Under the pieces are notes generated by a model. The model was not told the origin of the DNA and made no database searches. It was given only the letters and a program-made list of their open reading frames with translations. Both the position numbers and the translations under genes were made by a program. Shown here piece after piece: positions 45,983-54,595 of a stretch of 64,000 nt of DNA. The DNA lies in contig JAUIJD010000013.1 in NCBI GenBank assembly GCA_030431475.1, forward strand, positions 1 through 64,000, given 5' to 3'. Source of the DNA: Verrucomicrobiia bacterium. Lineage in GTDB: Bacteria; Verrucomicrobiota; Verrucomicrobiia; Verrucomicrobiales; Akkermansiaceae. Positions within the stretch are counted from its first letter, which is position 1; each line of letters opens with the position of its first letter.

Positions 45983-46663
45983 ATGTCCGACACCTATCCA
46001 GAGACAGCCGACGGAGTGGCATCGGGCGGCAAGGCATCTCGAGAGGGAACCCTCCCGATCCTGGTGGGCGACCAGAACTCCAGAATTCGGCAATTGATTG
46101 AGATCGCCCTCGCCGATCTCGGCTCCAAACCGGTCGGAGTGAGCACCGGGAGAAGCCTGCTCGACCACGCACGACGTCGTGCCCATCACCTGCTTTTCCT
46201 CAGACTCGATCTTCCGGACATCGACGGGCTCGAGGTCGTCCGACGGTTGCGCGAGGCCGGCGATCCGGCACCCGCGATTCTTCACCATGGCGTGCTCCGA
46301 CCCACCGGCGTCCTGAGTGCCCTGCGCCTCGGCGTGATCGGGATCCTCGAGCGCCCATTCTCGCTTTCCCAGATTCGCCGCTTCGTCGTTCGTCGGTTCT
46401 CCCGGGGACGCCCCGGACCGGCCGAGCAGGCCATTCGATTGGCGGAGCAAGGACGCTTCCTACCCGCCGCCAAGCAGCTCGAAGACGCCGGAGCCGAACC
46501 CGGGGACTTCATCTCAGTGACGTGGATCTCGTTGCTGCGCGGGATCGCCGAGCGGGCCGACGACTCGCAACTCCTTCCCCTCGTCCACCGCCTCATGTCC
46601 CCGACCTCCGGCCTCCGCTATCCCGCCGGAACCCGATTCAATCCCAGCCCCACCCTGCCATGA
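45983..46663 (+). CDS. Degenerate receiver-domain protein (pseudo-response regulator)
   Basis: 226-residue protein with a receiver fold at about 24-145 and a short helical tail. The fold is clear (ILVGDQNSRIRQLIEIAL, LPDIDGLEVVRRLRE, LERPFSLSQIRR) but the phosphorylation site is not: the acidic pocket reads GDQ, the phospho-acceptor Asp position is Arg74 (LFLRLDLP), the Thr/Ser position is His102 and the Lys is Arg124. It cannot work as a normal phospho-switch. There is no DNA-binding domain. The ATG at 45983 is chosen because similarity begins there. The next small gene starts in an ATGA overlap. Confidence 0.75.
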   Translation: MSDTYPETADGVASGGKASREGTLPILVGDQNSRIRQLIEIALADLGSKPVGVSTGRSLLDHARRRAHHLLFLRLDLPDIDGLEVVRRLREAGDPAPAILHHGVLRPTGVLSALRLGVIGILERPFSLSQIRRFVVRRFSRGRPGPAEQAIRLAEQGRFLPAAKQLEDAGAEPGDFISVTWISLLRGIAERADDSQLLPLVHRLMSPTSGLRYPAGTRFNPSPTLP

Positions 46664-46887
46664 CCTCCGCTCCTCCACTCCGCCCCGCCGTCGCCTGTGC
46701 CACCGCCGGCATCCTTCTGGTGCTCGCCGCCAACACGATCGGGGCGGGCCCGCCGGCCGACGGCCTTTCCGAGACGCCGCAGGCAGCCGCACCCGGGATC
46801 CCGGAGGCCGAACCTCACGTAATCCCGTCGGCACCTCGATCCGAAGAGGCCCGTGCCATCGGCAAGGGTTACGGGAAATCGAGATAG
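46660..46887 (+). CDS. Small exported protein of unknown function
   Basis: 75 residues with a probable signal peptide (AVACATAGILLVLAANTIGAG) and a Pro/Ala-rich remainder ending GKGYGKSR. It starts in an ATGA overlap with the degenerate receiver gene, which supports it as a real coupled gene, and its last 19 bases overlap the end of the convergent bphP gene. No family recognised. Confidence 0.5.
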   Translation: MTSAPPLRPAVACATAGILLVLAANTIGAGPPADGLSETPQAAAPGIPEAEPHVIPSAPRSEEARAIGKGYGKSR

Positions 46888-49085
46888 AAGGCGGTGCCGT
46901 CGCCCGGAGCCGATTCCATGTGGATGCGCCCCCCCATTTGGACGACGACCTGTTTGACGAAGGCCAGGCCGATTCCATGTCCGGGCCGGGCCCCGTTCGT
47001 CGATCCCCGAAACCGCGGCTCGAAGACCTGAGCGTGAAGCTCGCTCGGGATGCCGCGGCCATCGTCGCGGACCCGGATCATCCCGTCCCTTCCAGCTCTC
47101 GCTGCCACGCCAACCTCCACCGTGAGCCTGCGGGCGTCGGGAAAGGGCGCGTGGATCACGGCATTGCGGATCAGATTGCTGAAAACGTGCTGCAGCAAAT
47201 GCGGCCGGCCCTGGACCACCGGCAGTTCACCCACGTCGAAGTCGACGTCCGCGAAATCCTCGAACTCGGTCACCAGCCGGGCCATCAACTCATTGAGATC
47301 GACCGGTTCGCATTCCTCCGAGTCCGCCCCCATCTCCGCAAAGCCGAGCATCTCGGAGGTGAATTCACGCAATTCGCGCAACGACTCCATTCCGTGCCTT
47401 ACCAGCTCGCCGAGCTTCGGGTCGGATGCGGCCATCTGCTCCATCATCTCCATCGACAACATCGGCGACTGGAGTTGGGACCGCACCTCGTGGGCGACCA
47501 CTCCGGCGAAGTCCCGAAGGCTCTTGTTGCTGCGCTCCAGGAAACGCTCCCGGTTCGCCATGTAGCCCGAGAGACCGCTGAGGAGCTGGTCGACCAGCAG
47601 ATCGGTCCACTCCGGCCATGCCGGGCAGCGCCCCTCGATCGTCTCGAGGTACGCCTCGAAGCTCTCACGCGGCCGCAGGCCGCCGTCGCCGACCTTCTTG
47701 TTCTCGGCGGGATTGCCACCCCACCGCCGCTCCATGACCGACTCATCCCTGAACAGCATCATCCACCTCGAGGCGCCGACTCTCAGCGCGAGGATCCCCG
47801 CTGCCTTCGGCCTCTCATTCCGAAGCAGGTCGAACTCCTCGTAGGCGGCTTCGGTGCGGTAGCTGGTGGCAAGATCGGGCAACTCCCCGAGCCGCTGACA
47901 GAGCCGGAGGACCGTGGACGCTTCGGGCGCACTGCCGGAAGTGAGCACCTGATCGCCGTCGATGAAGGCCCCGCCCTGCGCTTCGAACACCCGCGACAGC
48001 GAGCGCATGAACGAGACCAGGGAGGCATCGTCGCTGCGGGCGGCGTCCAGCGATTCGAGCGCGCGTGTCAGGCGTCGGCCGGCCCGTGCCTCCGCCACGA
48101 ATCGCTCCCGGTGCTCGCCCTCGACCAGTTGCGCCGACATCACCAGGCCGAACAACGACACCGTTGCCCGCACGCCGTAGGTGACGAAACGCGGCGTCCG
48201 GTGGTGGCACGCGATCAGCCCCCACAGCTTGCCCTGGCTCAACAACGAGATCGTGAGCGACGCGCCGACCCCCATGTTGGCGAGATACTCGAGGTGCACC
48301 GGGGACATCGCCCGCAATACCGCGCCGGAGAGATCGAGCGGCTCGCCAGTGCGCGGGTGCATCGCGGGCTGAAGAGCCGCGGGCACCGCCCCGCGATCGC
48401 GCAGCAGGCGCACCCAGTTTTCCTCGTACAATTTCCGCGCCTGCGGAGGGATGTCGGACGCGGGATAGTGGAGGTTCAGATAGGGCTCCATTCCGGGCTC
48501 CAGAGCCTCGGCCACCACTTCCCCGTGCGCGTCCGGATGGAAACGATAGACCATCACCCGGTCGAAGCCGGTGAACTCTTTCACCTCGCGAACGATGAGC
48601 CCGCACATCTCCTCAACGCTGCGCGATTGCTGGCTCTCTTGAAGCGAGCGCTGGATCAACTGGAAGTAGTCGTCCAACCGGTCGCCACGCGAGCTTTCCG
48701 CGACAACCTTCTCGAGTTCCAGCACCGTGATGTCCTGGCCGAGCACATGGGCGATCCCTTCGAAGCGCTCGGTTCCCCCATCGGCCCGGTCCACCACCAC
48801 CTCGAAGGGGTTCACGTAGTTGCCGGCGGCCTCCGCCACGAGGCGGCGCACCGAGTCCCGGTGACCGGCGTTGACGACCTCCAGAAACGGCCGGGACAGC
48901 AGCTCGCCCGGACGGTGCCCGATGAGCGCTTCGGCATTGTCGCTCACCTGCTCGATCTCGAGGGATCCGCTGCGCAGCGCCAGCAGCAATCCGTGCGGCT
49001 GGATCGCGCCGGGAATGCGGATCGGCTCCTCCGCGCAGGTGTCCAATGCCTCGTCGGTGATGTGTCTCTTCTCGACCACGATCAT
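46869..49085 (-). CDS. bphP: Bacteriophytochrome histidine kinase
   Basis: Red/far-red photoreceptor kinase of 738 residues. The PAS domain carries the biliverdin attachment Cys17 in LDTCAEEPIRIPGAIQPHG. The GAF domain has the YPASDIPPQARKLY signature, and the PHY domain the tongue elements RWGGNP and PRESFEAYLE. The kinase core has the H-box VVAHEVRSQL, N-box NLIRNAVIHA, DDGRGIP and GHGIGLAFVK. The ATG at 49085 overlaps the stop of bphO by ATGA; 42 open residues upstream lie within bphO. No adjacent complete response regulator is dedicated to it; the degenerate receiver gene lies just past its end, convergent. All photosensory residues visible look intact. Confidence 0.93.
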   Translation of the reverse strand: MIVVEKRHITDEALDTCAEEPIRIPGAIQPHGLLLALRSGSLEIEQVSDNAEALIGHRPGELLSRPFLEVVNAGHRDSVRRLVAEAAGNYVNPFEVVVDRADGGTERFEGIAHVLGQDITVLELEKVVAESSRGDRLDDYFQLIQRSLQESQQSRSVEEMCGLIVREVKEFTGFDRVMVYRFHPDAHGEVVAEALEPGMEPYLNLHYPASDIPPQARKLYEENWVRLLRDRGAVPAALQPAMHPRTGEPLDLSGAVLRAMSPVHLEYLANMGVGASLTISLLSQGKLWGLIACHHRTPRFVTYGVRATVSLFGLVMSAQLVEGEHRERFVAEARAGRRLTRALESLDAARSDDASLVSFMRSLSRVFEAQGGAFIDGDQVLTSGSAPEASTVLRLCQRLGELPDLATSYRTEAAYEEFDLLRNERPKAAGILALRVGASRWMMLFRDESVMERRWGGNPAENKKVGDGGLRPRESFEAYLETIEGRCPAWPEWTDLLVDQLLSGLSGYMANRERFLERSNKSLRDFAGVVAHEVRSQLQSPMLSMEMMEQMAASDPKLGELVRHGMESLRELREFTSEMLGFAEMGADSEECEPVDLNELMARLVTEFEDFADVDFDVGELPVVQGRPHLLQHVFSNLIRNAVIHAPFPDARRLTVEVGVAARAGRDGMIRVRDDGRGIPSELHAQVFEPRFRGSTNGARPGHGIGLAFVKQVVVQMGGRIHMESAPGDGTAFYLDFP

Positions 49086-49666
49086 GATTGGGTTGAGGGG
49101 GAAAGTTCCCGAACGAAGCGGGCAAAGGCCGCCTCGGCCGCTTCCGCGCTGGCCTCGATCTCCTCGTCGCCGAAGTCCAGTCCCGCCAGCCAGCGGACGA
49201 AGGCGCCCCACATCCGGCCACCCTCCGGCCCGAACCCGTCGACGAAGCCGGTCGGCAGCCCCGCCAGCTCCGGTCGGGACCTCAGGCCCCGGGCGATCTC
49301 CGCACTGCCGTGGATGCTGCCCTCGAGCACGTAGAGCCCGCCGGCCTCCACCGCGGGATTCGGCACCGGCCGCGGTGACAGCGCCTCGATCTCGACTCCG
49401 AGCTGTCTCAGGTCCTCGTCCAAACGTTCGTAGCGTGCCCGCCGGGCCTCGAGGTCGGGGAGCGCCGCCTTGCCGAGGCGCGACCAGTCGAGGCCTTCCA
49501 GCACCGGGGCGCTGCCCCGCCGCATCCAGCCAAGATAGCCGATGTAGCTGCCACGACTCCGCACGATGTCTTCGACGGTCATGGCGGCATCGATCCGGTC
49601 ATGGTGAACGCGGCTGCGGCGCCGAAGGGCTCGAAGGATGGGGGGCGTCGCGTCGGGCGGCGTCAT
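49082..49666 (-). CDS. bphO: Heme oxygenase, biliverdin-producing
   Basis: 194-residue heme oxygenase that should cleave heme to biliverdin, the chromophore of the phytochrome encoded directly downstream. The N-terminal helix LRRRSRVHHDRID carries the candidate proximal heme ligand His22; GLYVLEGSIHGSAEIAR matches the distal helix region of BphO proteins (usually GxxYVxEGSxLGG), where the second Gly-rich stretch is HGS here. The start at 49666 is chosen because upstream residues do not match the family. It overlaps bphP by ATGA, a strong functional link, and is divergent from a LysR gene. Confidence 0.88.
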   Translation of the reverse strand: MTPPDATPPILRALRRRSRVHHDRIDAAMTVEDIVRSRGSYIGYLGWMRRGSAPVLEGLDWSRLGKAALPDLEARRARYERLDEDLRQLGVEIEALSPRPVPNPAVEAGGLYVLEGSIHGSAEIARGLRSRPELAGLPTGFVDGFGPEGGRMWGAFVRWLAGLDFGDEEIEASAEAAEAAFARFVRELSPSTQS

Positions 49667-49744
49667 CGGAAGGGCTCTGGGATACGTCAAGCCGGACGCT
49701 ACATGGCCCCGGTTGCAGTTTGCAAATACTTCATTCCGAAGGGT

Positions 49745-49786
49745 GCGTTCGGCAATCTCTATCACCCAAGAGCTTGCCTCGAACGC
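49745..49786. promoter_or_regulatory. Inverted repeat in the bphO/LysR divergent promoter region
   Basis: The arms GCGTTCG-GCAA and TTGC-CT-CGAACGC are near-perfect inverse copies flanking 18 bases. The site lies between the divergent starts of bphO (49666) and the LysR gene (49825), the usual position for a LysR-type operator. It suggests that the LysR protein controls both genes. Confidence 0.5.
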
Positions 49787-49824
49787 GCATTCCGTCGGAA
49801 ATATCGGCACCGTTCCGATCGTCC

Positions 49825-50682
49825 ATGAACTACAACCATCTGCACTACTTCAATGTGATCGCTCGCGAAGGCTCGCTCGCCCGCGCCTCAAAGGTGCTGG
49901 GCGTCAGCCAGCCGACGCTGAGCGAGCAGTTGAAACAGCTCGAGTCCTTTCTCGGGGAGCGACTCTTCGACCGCAGCAGCGGCGCCCTGAAGCTCAACAC
50001 CCACGGGCAACGGGCGCTGAGGTTCACCGAGCCCATGTTCGAACTCGGCGAACGCCTCCGGGAGTCGTTCTCCGGCGCGGCTCCTTCCCCGAAAGTGCGG
50101 GTCGAGATCGGCCTTGTCGCCAGCGCCGCCTGCGCGATGTCGATGGAGCAACTCCTTGCTCTCTTCGCCGCCGGCGACACCGTCGTCCGGGTCCGGGAGG
50201 GCGACAACGCGTTCCTCCTCCACGAGCTCATCAGTTCCGGCCTCGACATCCTGATCACCGACGGGCTCCCGGCGCAGGCCACGAAGAAGGGACTCGAGCA
50301 CCGCTGCGTGGTGTCGCCCGATCTGGCCGTCATCGGTGCGGAGGTTCCCGACGACGGCGTCGGCGCGCTCCACGGTGGACGCCTCATCCACTACACCAGC
50401 TTCAGCGCCTACCGCTGGGAGATCGACCAGTTCTTCCGCGAACACGGGGTCGAGCCCGACATCGTCGCCGAGATCGACGACCCCCATGTGATCCGTGAGG
50501 CGGTCCGCCGCGGGGTCGGCTTCGGCATCGTGCCGAAGTCGATGCTTTCCGAGGCCGACCTCCGCTCCGACCTCCGGATCGTCCACGAGATCGAACGCTC
50601 CTTCGAGATCTACGCCCTCTACAGCAAGCACGATCCGACCGAGGAGACCATGGCCGCCTTGAAGATCCTCTGCGGAGCCTGA
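49825..50682 (+). CDS. LysR-family transcriptional regulator, NhaR-like
   Basis: 285-residue LysR regulator. The N-terminal winged helix-turn-helix reads MNYNHLHYFNVIAREGSLARAS and VSQPTLSEQLKQLESFLGERLF, the MNYxHLxYFxxVA opening being typical of the NhaR subgroup that responds to sodium or alkaline stress in Proteobacteria. The effector domain spans about 95-285. The ATG at 49825 begins the family sequence; the frame is open for about 950 bases upstream, antisense to bphP/bphO, and that part is not coding. It is divergent from bphO with an inverted repeat between them. Inducer unknown. Confidence 0.88.
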   Translation: MNYNHLHYFNVIAREGSLARASKVLGVSQPTLSEQLKQLESFLGERLFDRSSGALKLNTHGQRALRFTEPMFELGERLRESFSGAAPSPKVRVEIGLVASAACAMSMEQLLALFAAGDTVVRVREGDNAFLLHELISSGLDILITDGLPAQATKKGLEHRCVVSPDLAVIGAEVPDDGVGALHGGRLIHYTSFSAYRWEIDQFFREHGVEPDIVAEIDDPHVIREAVRRGVGFGIVPKSMLSEADLRSDLRIVHEIERSFEIYALYSKHDPTEETMAALKILCGA

Positions 50683-50697
50683 AACGAGAGCCTGCAC

Positions 50698-52263
50698 TCA
50701 GTCGCGGCCCGACACCGCGGCAAGGCACTCGCGCAACTCGCCGAGTTCCGGCGGCTTCGCCACGTGCCGGTCGAACCCCGCTTCCAGGCTGCGCCGCACA
50801 TCCCTTTCCGCGGCGTGTCCGGATAGCGCGACCAGATACGGCCGCTCCCCACCGCCATCGGCGACGATGCGTTCCGCGACCTCGGGCCCGTTCATCCCCC
50901 CGCCCAGCGTGAGGTCGCAGAAGACCAGGTCGAAGGAGGTCTCGTCGAGGCTCTCGAGCGCACGCTCTCCGCTCTCCACCAGGGTCACCTCGTGCCCCTC
51001 GATCTCGAGAAAGATCTGCAGCGATCGCCCGACTCTCGGGTTGTCCTCGACCACCAGCACGCGGGCGGGCGCGGGCACCGCCGACGAGGCCTCCGGGGTC
51101 TCGCGGCACGGCTCGCCCCGCGGCAAGGCGATCTCGAAGACCGCCCCAAGGTCCGTCCCGTCGCTGCTCACGGTCACCTCCCCGCCCTGCAGTCGCACGA
51201 AGCGTCGCACCAGGGTCAACCCGAGCCCCATGCCGTCGCGCTCGAGCCGCCGTGCCGCACGGCCACGAACGAAGGGTTGAAACACCGGTTCCAGCTCGTC
51301 GGGCTCGATGCCCAGGCCGGTGTCCTCGACCCGGATCACCACCTGGTCGTCCTCGCTCCGGATCTCCACCTCCACCCGCCCGCCGGCCGGCGTGAACTGG
51401 ATCGCGTTCGACAGAACATTCGACAGGCACTGCCAGGCCCGGATCCGGTCCGCCTGCACCCAGAGATCGTCGCCTTCCCCGCACGACAGGGTCACCCCGG
51501 CCTCACGCGCCAACGGGCCAATCTCGCCGCGGCAACGCGCGAGCAGATCGGCGGCGGGAAAATCGCTCGGCTGCATCACCACCTCGCCGTTCTCCAGCAT
51601 CGAGCGATCGACGAGGTCGTCCACGAGCCGGGTCATGTGCTTCAGCTGCTCGCCCATCAGTCCGAGCGCCTCCTCCTTCTCCCCGGGATCGCCGTTTTCC
51701 GCAGTGAGGCTTTCGTATCCGGTGACGATGGCCGCCAGCGGGTTGCGGAGTTCGTGGCTGAGCAGCGCGATGAACTCGTCCTTCTGCCGTGAGAGCTCCC
51801 GCAGCGACAGCTCCGCACGTTTCTGCCGGTCGATCTCGGTCGTCAGCCCGTACCATTTCACGATCCGTCCGTCGCGGTCGCGCACCGGAACGGCCCGGGC
51901 ACTGAACCAGAAGTAGTCGCCGGAGGCGCCGCGCAGCCGGAGCTGGTGCTCGTACGTTTCTCCCGATGCCACCGCCTCCGCCCACACCCGGGTCGTGGTT
52001 TCCTGATCCTCCGGGTGGATGTGCTGGAGCCACTGCAGCCGATCCGGATCGTCCTCGGGGAATCCGCAGAAGCGGGCGAACTGCGGGCCGATGTAGTCGA
52101 TCTCGCCATCGGCGTCCGCGGTCCAGACGAGCTGCGGCAGCGCCTCGGCGAGGTGGCGGAAATTCTCGATGCCGACCGAGTCGCCGTCCGCCGAGGCGTC
52201 GGCGAGCAGGCGCTCCTCGCGCGGACGCCCGGATTCGTCTCCTGTTGAAGTCGGATCTTCCAT
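50698..52263 (-). CDS. PAS-histidine kinase-receiver hybrid
   Basis: 521-residue soluble hybrid kinase. A PAS/PAC domain (about 32-150, PQLVWTADADGEIDYIG, SARAVPVRDRDGRIVKWYG) leads to HisKA with H-box LLSHELRNPLAAI, HATPase with NVLSNAIQFTPAGG, DTGLGI and GMGLGLTLVRR, and a C-terminal receiver (LVVEDN, LVFCDLTL with the phospho-acceptor Asp, AKPPE) with intact key residues. The ATG at 52263 has AAGGAA eight bases upstream. It is third in an operon after the NtrC-type regulator and the small DHp protein. No transmembrane segment, so it senses a cytoplasmic signal. Confidence 0.9.
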   Translation of the reverse strand: MEDPTSTGDESGRPREERLLADASADGDSVGIENFRHLAEALPQLVWTADADGEIDYIGPQFARFCGFPEDDPDRLQWLQHIHPEDQETTTRVWAEAVASGETYEHQLRLRGASGDYFWFSARAVPVRDRDGRIVKWYGLTTEIDRQKRAELSLRELSRQKDEFIALLSHELRNPLAAIVTGYESLTAENGDPGEKEEALGLMGEQLKHMTRLVDDLVDRSMLENGEVVMQPSDFPAADLLARCRGEIGPLAREAGVTLSCGEGDDLWVQADRIRAWQCLSNVLSNAIQFTPAGGRVEVEIRSEDDQVVIRVEDTGLGIEPDELEPVFQPFVRGRAARRLERDGMGLGLTLVRRFVRLQGGEVTVSSDGTDLGAVFEIALPRGEPCRETPEASSAVPAPARVLVVEDNPRVGRSLQIFLEIEGHEVTLVESGERALESLDETSFDLVFCDLTLGGGMNGPEVAERIVADGGGERPYLVALSGHAAERDVRRSLEAGFDRHVAKPPELGELRECLAAVSGRD

Positions 52264-52277
52264 GATGATTCCTTCGG

Positions 52278-52493
52278 TCAGTCCGGTTCGGTCGAGTCCT
52301 TGCGCACGCGGACGTCGATGCACTCCCGGAGCCGGGTGCAGTCCTCCAGCGCCTGCTCGACCAGCGAGGCCTGAGTGTCGTTGAGCTTCCCGATCTTCTG
52401 CTCTTCGAGCAGGTTCAGGACCGTGTAGATCCCGGTCAACGGCGTCCGCAACTCGTGCGCGAGGTCGGGCGGCAGATCGGCGGATGGTTTCAT
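52278..52493 (-). CDS. Stand-alone histidine-kinase dimerisation (DHp) domain protein
   Basis: 71-residue protein with a complete H-box, LAHELRTPLTGI, phospho-acceptor His13, followed by a second helix (NDTQASLVEQALEDCTRLRECID). There is no ATPase domain and no sensor. Its start overlaps the stop of the NtrC-type regulator by ATGA and its stop is 14 bases before the hybrid kinase start, so it is coupled in between. It could be a histidine phosphotransfer protein, a kinase regulator, or the remnant of a larger kinase. The preserved overlaps and motif argue for function, but this is inference. Confidence 0.75.
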   Translation of the reverse strand: MKPSADLPPDLAHELRTPLTGIYTVLNLLEEQKIGKLNDTQASLVEQALEDCTRLRECIDVRVRKDSTEPD

Positions 52494-53863
52494 GCCATGT
52501 TCAGACGTTTGCGTTTGCGATAGAGCGTCGCCTTGTCGATCCCGAGCATGCGGGCGGCGTCCTGCAGGTTGCTCGTCCGCTCAACCACCCGGCGGATGTG
52601 CTCGCACTCCAGCTCGGCGATCGTGACGTCGCCACCCGGCACCAGCTCGGAGAGCGCTTCCTCGCGCCCGGGAGGCATCGGCGGCAGGTCGCTGGGGAAG
52701 TCCTCGCGGCGGATGGACCGCCCGGGACACAGGATGGTGGCACGCTCGATCGCGTTGCGCAGCTCGCGGAGATTGCCCGGCCAGGGATAGCTCATCAGGT
52801 ACTCCCGGGCCGACTCACTGAACCCATCGACCGGCCGCCCCGACTGCTCGCTGAAATGCTTCACATAGTCCTCGGCGAAACTCATCAGGTCCCCCTTTCG
52901 GGCCCGCAGCGGCGGCAGTTCGACCGAGATCACGTTCACCCGGTAGTAGAGATCCTCGCGGAACTCGCCGTCGGTCACGCTCTTGCGCAGGTCGCGGTTG
53001 GTCGCGGCGATGATCCTGACGTTGCTCTTGCGGGTCTTGTTCTCGCCAAGCCGCTCATACTCCCGCTCCTGAAGCAGGCGCAGCAGCTTCGGCTGGATCT
53101 CCGGGGGCAGCTCGCCGATCTCATCGAGAAAGAGCGTCCCGCCATCGGCGGCGTGAACCTTGCCCCACTTGTCGCGCACCGCACCCGTGAACGCACCCTT
53201 CACGTGACCGAAGAGTTCGCTTTCCAGCAGTTCCTTCGAGAGACTCGGACAACTGATCGTCACGAACGGTTCCGACGCCAGGTGACTGCGCTCGTGAAGT
53301 GAACGGGCGATCACGGACTTGCCGGTGCCGCTCTCTCCAAGAATCAAAATCGAGGCGGGCGTGTCCGCAGCGCGGAACAAGGTGTCCAGCGCCGCCTGCA
53401 TCATCGGGTCGTTCGACTCGAAGCGCGCGGGCGGGGTGCTTCGCGAGACTTCGGACTTGAGTTCGGAAACCGTCGTCTCGAGGCGGGTCACCCGCTGATT
53501 GACCTTCAGGGCCTTCTGCGCCTTGACCAGGATCCCGCGCAGGTCGTCGGGGGAGAATGGTTTCGCGAGGTAGTCGAAGGCTCCGGCCTTGGTCGCCTCA
53601 ACGGCCGTCTGCACGGAGGCATAGGCGGTGAAGATCACGCCGAGCTGGGCCGGATTGCGCTGGATCACCTCACGCAGCAGGTCGAGGCCGCTGGCCTCGC
53701 CAAGCCGCATGTCGACGAGCAGCAGGTCGAACTTCTCTTCCTTCAGCCGAAGCTTCGCCGATCCCGCATCTTCGGCGATTTCCACATAGTGCCCCTCGGC
53801 CTCAATCGCCGCTCGGGTGGAATTCCGGATCCCGGGATCGTCGTCGATGATTAGTACGTCCAT
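52490..53863 (-). CDS. NtrC-family sigma-54 response regulator, AlgB-like
   Basis: 457-residue activator of sigma-54 promoters. The receiver domain (about 1-120, VLIIDDD, LLLVDMRLG with the phospho-acceptor Asp, AKPFS) is intact. The AAA+ domain has Walker A GESGTGKS, the sigma-54 loop GAFTGA, Walker B GGTLFLDEIGEL and PWPGNLRELRN. The Fis-type helix-turn-helix ends the protein (LQDAARMLGIDKATLYRKRKR). The overall layout and spacing resemble AlgB. The ATG at 53863 (MDVLIIDDD) is preferred over 18 extra upstream residues. It is first in the operon with the DHp protein and the hybrid kinase, which are its likely phospho-partners. Confidence 0.92.
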   Translation of the reverse strand: MDVLIIDDDPGIRNSTRAAIEAEGHYVEIAEDAGSAKLRLKEEKFDLLLVDMRLGEASGLDLLREVIQRNPAQLGVIFTAYASVQTAVEATKAGAFDYLAKPFSPDDLRGILVKAQKALKVNQRVTRLETTVSELKSEVSRSTPPARFESNDPMMQAALDTLFRAADTPASILILGESGTGKSVIARSLHERSHLASEPFVTISCPSLSKELLESELFGHVKGAFTGAVRDKWGKVHAADGGTLFLDEIGELPPEIQPKLLRLLQEREYERLGENKTRKSNVRIIAATNRDLRKSVTDGEFREDLYYRVNVISVELPPLRARKGDLMSFAEDYVKHFSEQSGRPVDGFSESAREYLMSYPWPGNLRELRNAIERATILCPGRSIRREDFPSDLPPMPPGREEALSELVPGGDVTIAELECEHIRRVVERTSNLQDAARMLGIDKATLYRKRKRLNMA

Positions 53864-54142
53864 GTTCGGTCGAATGTGCGGAGCCTTTTGCCGCTGGCCG
53901 TCGCCGGCACTGTCCAAGCCTCACCCGCCCCAGGCGTGTGAAATCGACCCGTCCGGGCCACGGCGGTGCGGAACACTCCGGCTGCCGGGAAACCATATCG
54001 CACGATCTCTGGTGCGTCATGGATCAATATGCCGTCGGCGCCCTCCCCGGACGCCAAACTCCATCGCGGACGAGCCGCCCTCGGTCGATCCACAGCTCCC
54101 TCGCTCGGCCGGTCGTCAGAATCGGTGGTCTTCATCGCGTGA

Positions 54143-54595
54143 TCATGCCCGGATCGGGCTGGATCGGAAGGCGCGGGCGATCCCGCGGCGGTTGAGGCCG
54201 TGCCACGTCATGAGGGCGACGGTGGTGCCGTGCGGGAAGTTGAAAAGGTTTACCACGGTCGAGAACCACACGAACCCACGTGCCCGGCATTTCAGCGAAC
54301 AGATCCCGGCGGCAATCAAGAGCAGGCCGAAGATCCAACCGAAGGCGATCTGAAATGCCACCAGCCCGGCGATGACGGCCGCGGATCCCTCCAGACCCCG
54401 CCCGGAGAACCATTCGGCCAGCCCCTGCGCCTCAAGCAGTCCGCCAACACCCGCCGCGCGGGCCTGGAGGAATCCGAGAAGCGAAAAGAGCAGATTCAGC
54501 ACTCCGGCGCCGATCTGCAAAACTCCCGTGAAATAGAAGTATCCCGCTCCACGAGGAAACGGGTCGTCGGTGCGATCGGCGGTTTCAGGGTTCAT
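54143..54595 (-). CDS. Small multi-spanning membrane protein
   Basis: 150-residue protein with about four hydrophobic segments (YFYFTGVLQIGAGVLNLLFSLLGF, AAVIAGLVAFQIAFGWIFGLLLI, then RARGFVWFSTVVNLFNFPHGTT) and a positively charged C-terminus. The ATG at 54595 is taken; the frame is open far upstream antisense to the cardiolipin synthase gene and that part is not coding. No family recognised with confidence. Divergent from the phospholipase D-type gene. Confidence 0.7.
   Translation of the reverse strand: MNPETADRTDDPFPRGAGYFYFTGVLQIGAGVLNLLFSLLGFLQARAAGVGGLLEAQGLAEWFSGRGLEGSAAVIAGLVAFQIAFGWIFGLLLIAAGICSLKCRARGFVWFSTVVNLFNFPHGTTVALMTWHGLNRRGIARAFRSSPIRA

Noticed and set aside
46920-49334. 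804-codon open frame antisense to bphP
   Set aside because: The phytochrome on the opposite strand has every expected motif; the antisense product shows His/Arg/Leu-rich shadow composition and no motif.
48871-49824. Long N-terminal extension of the LysR gene
   Set aside because: LysR proteins begin with the MNYNHLHYF-type helix at 49825; the upstream part is antisense to bphP and bphO.
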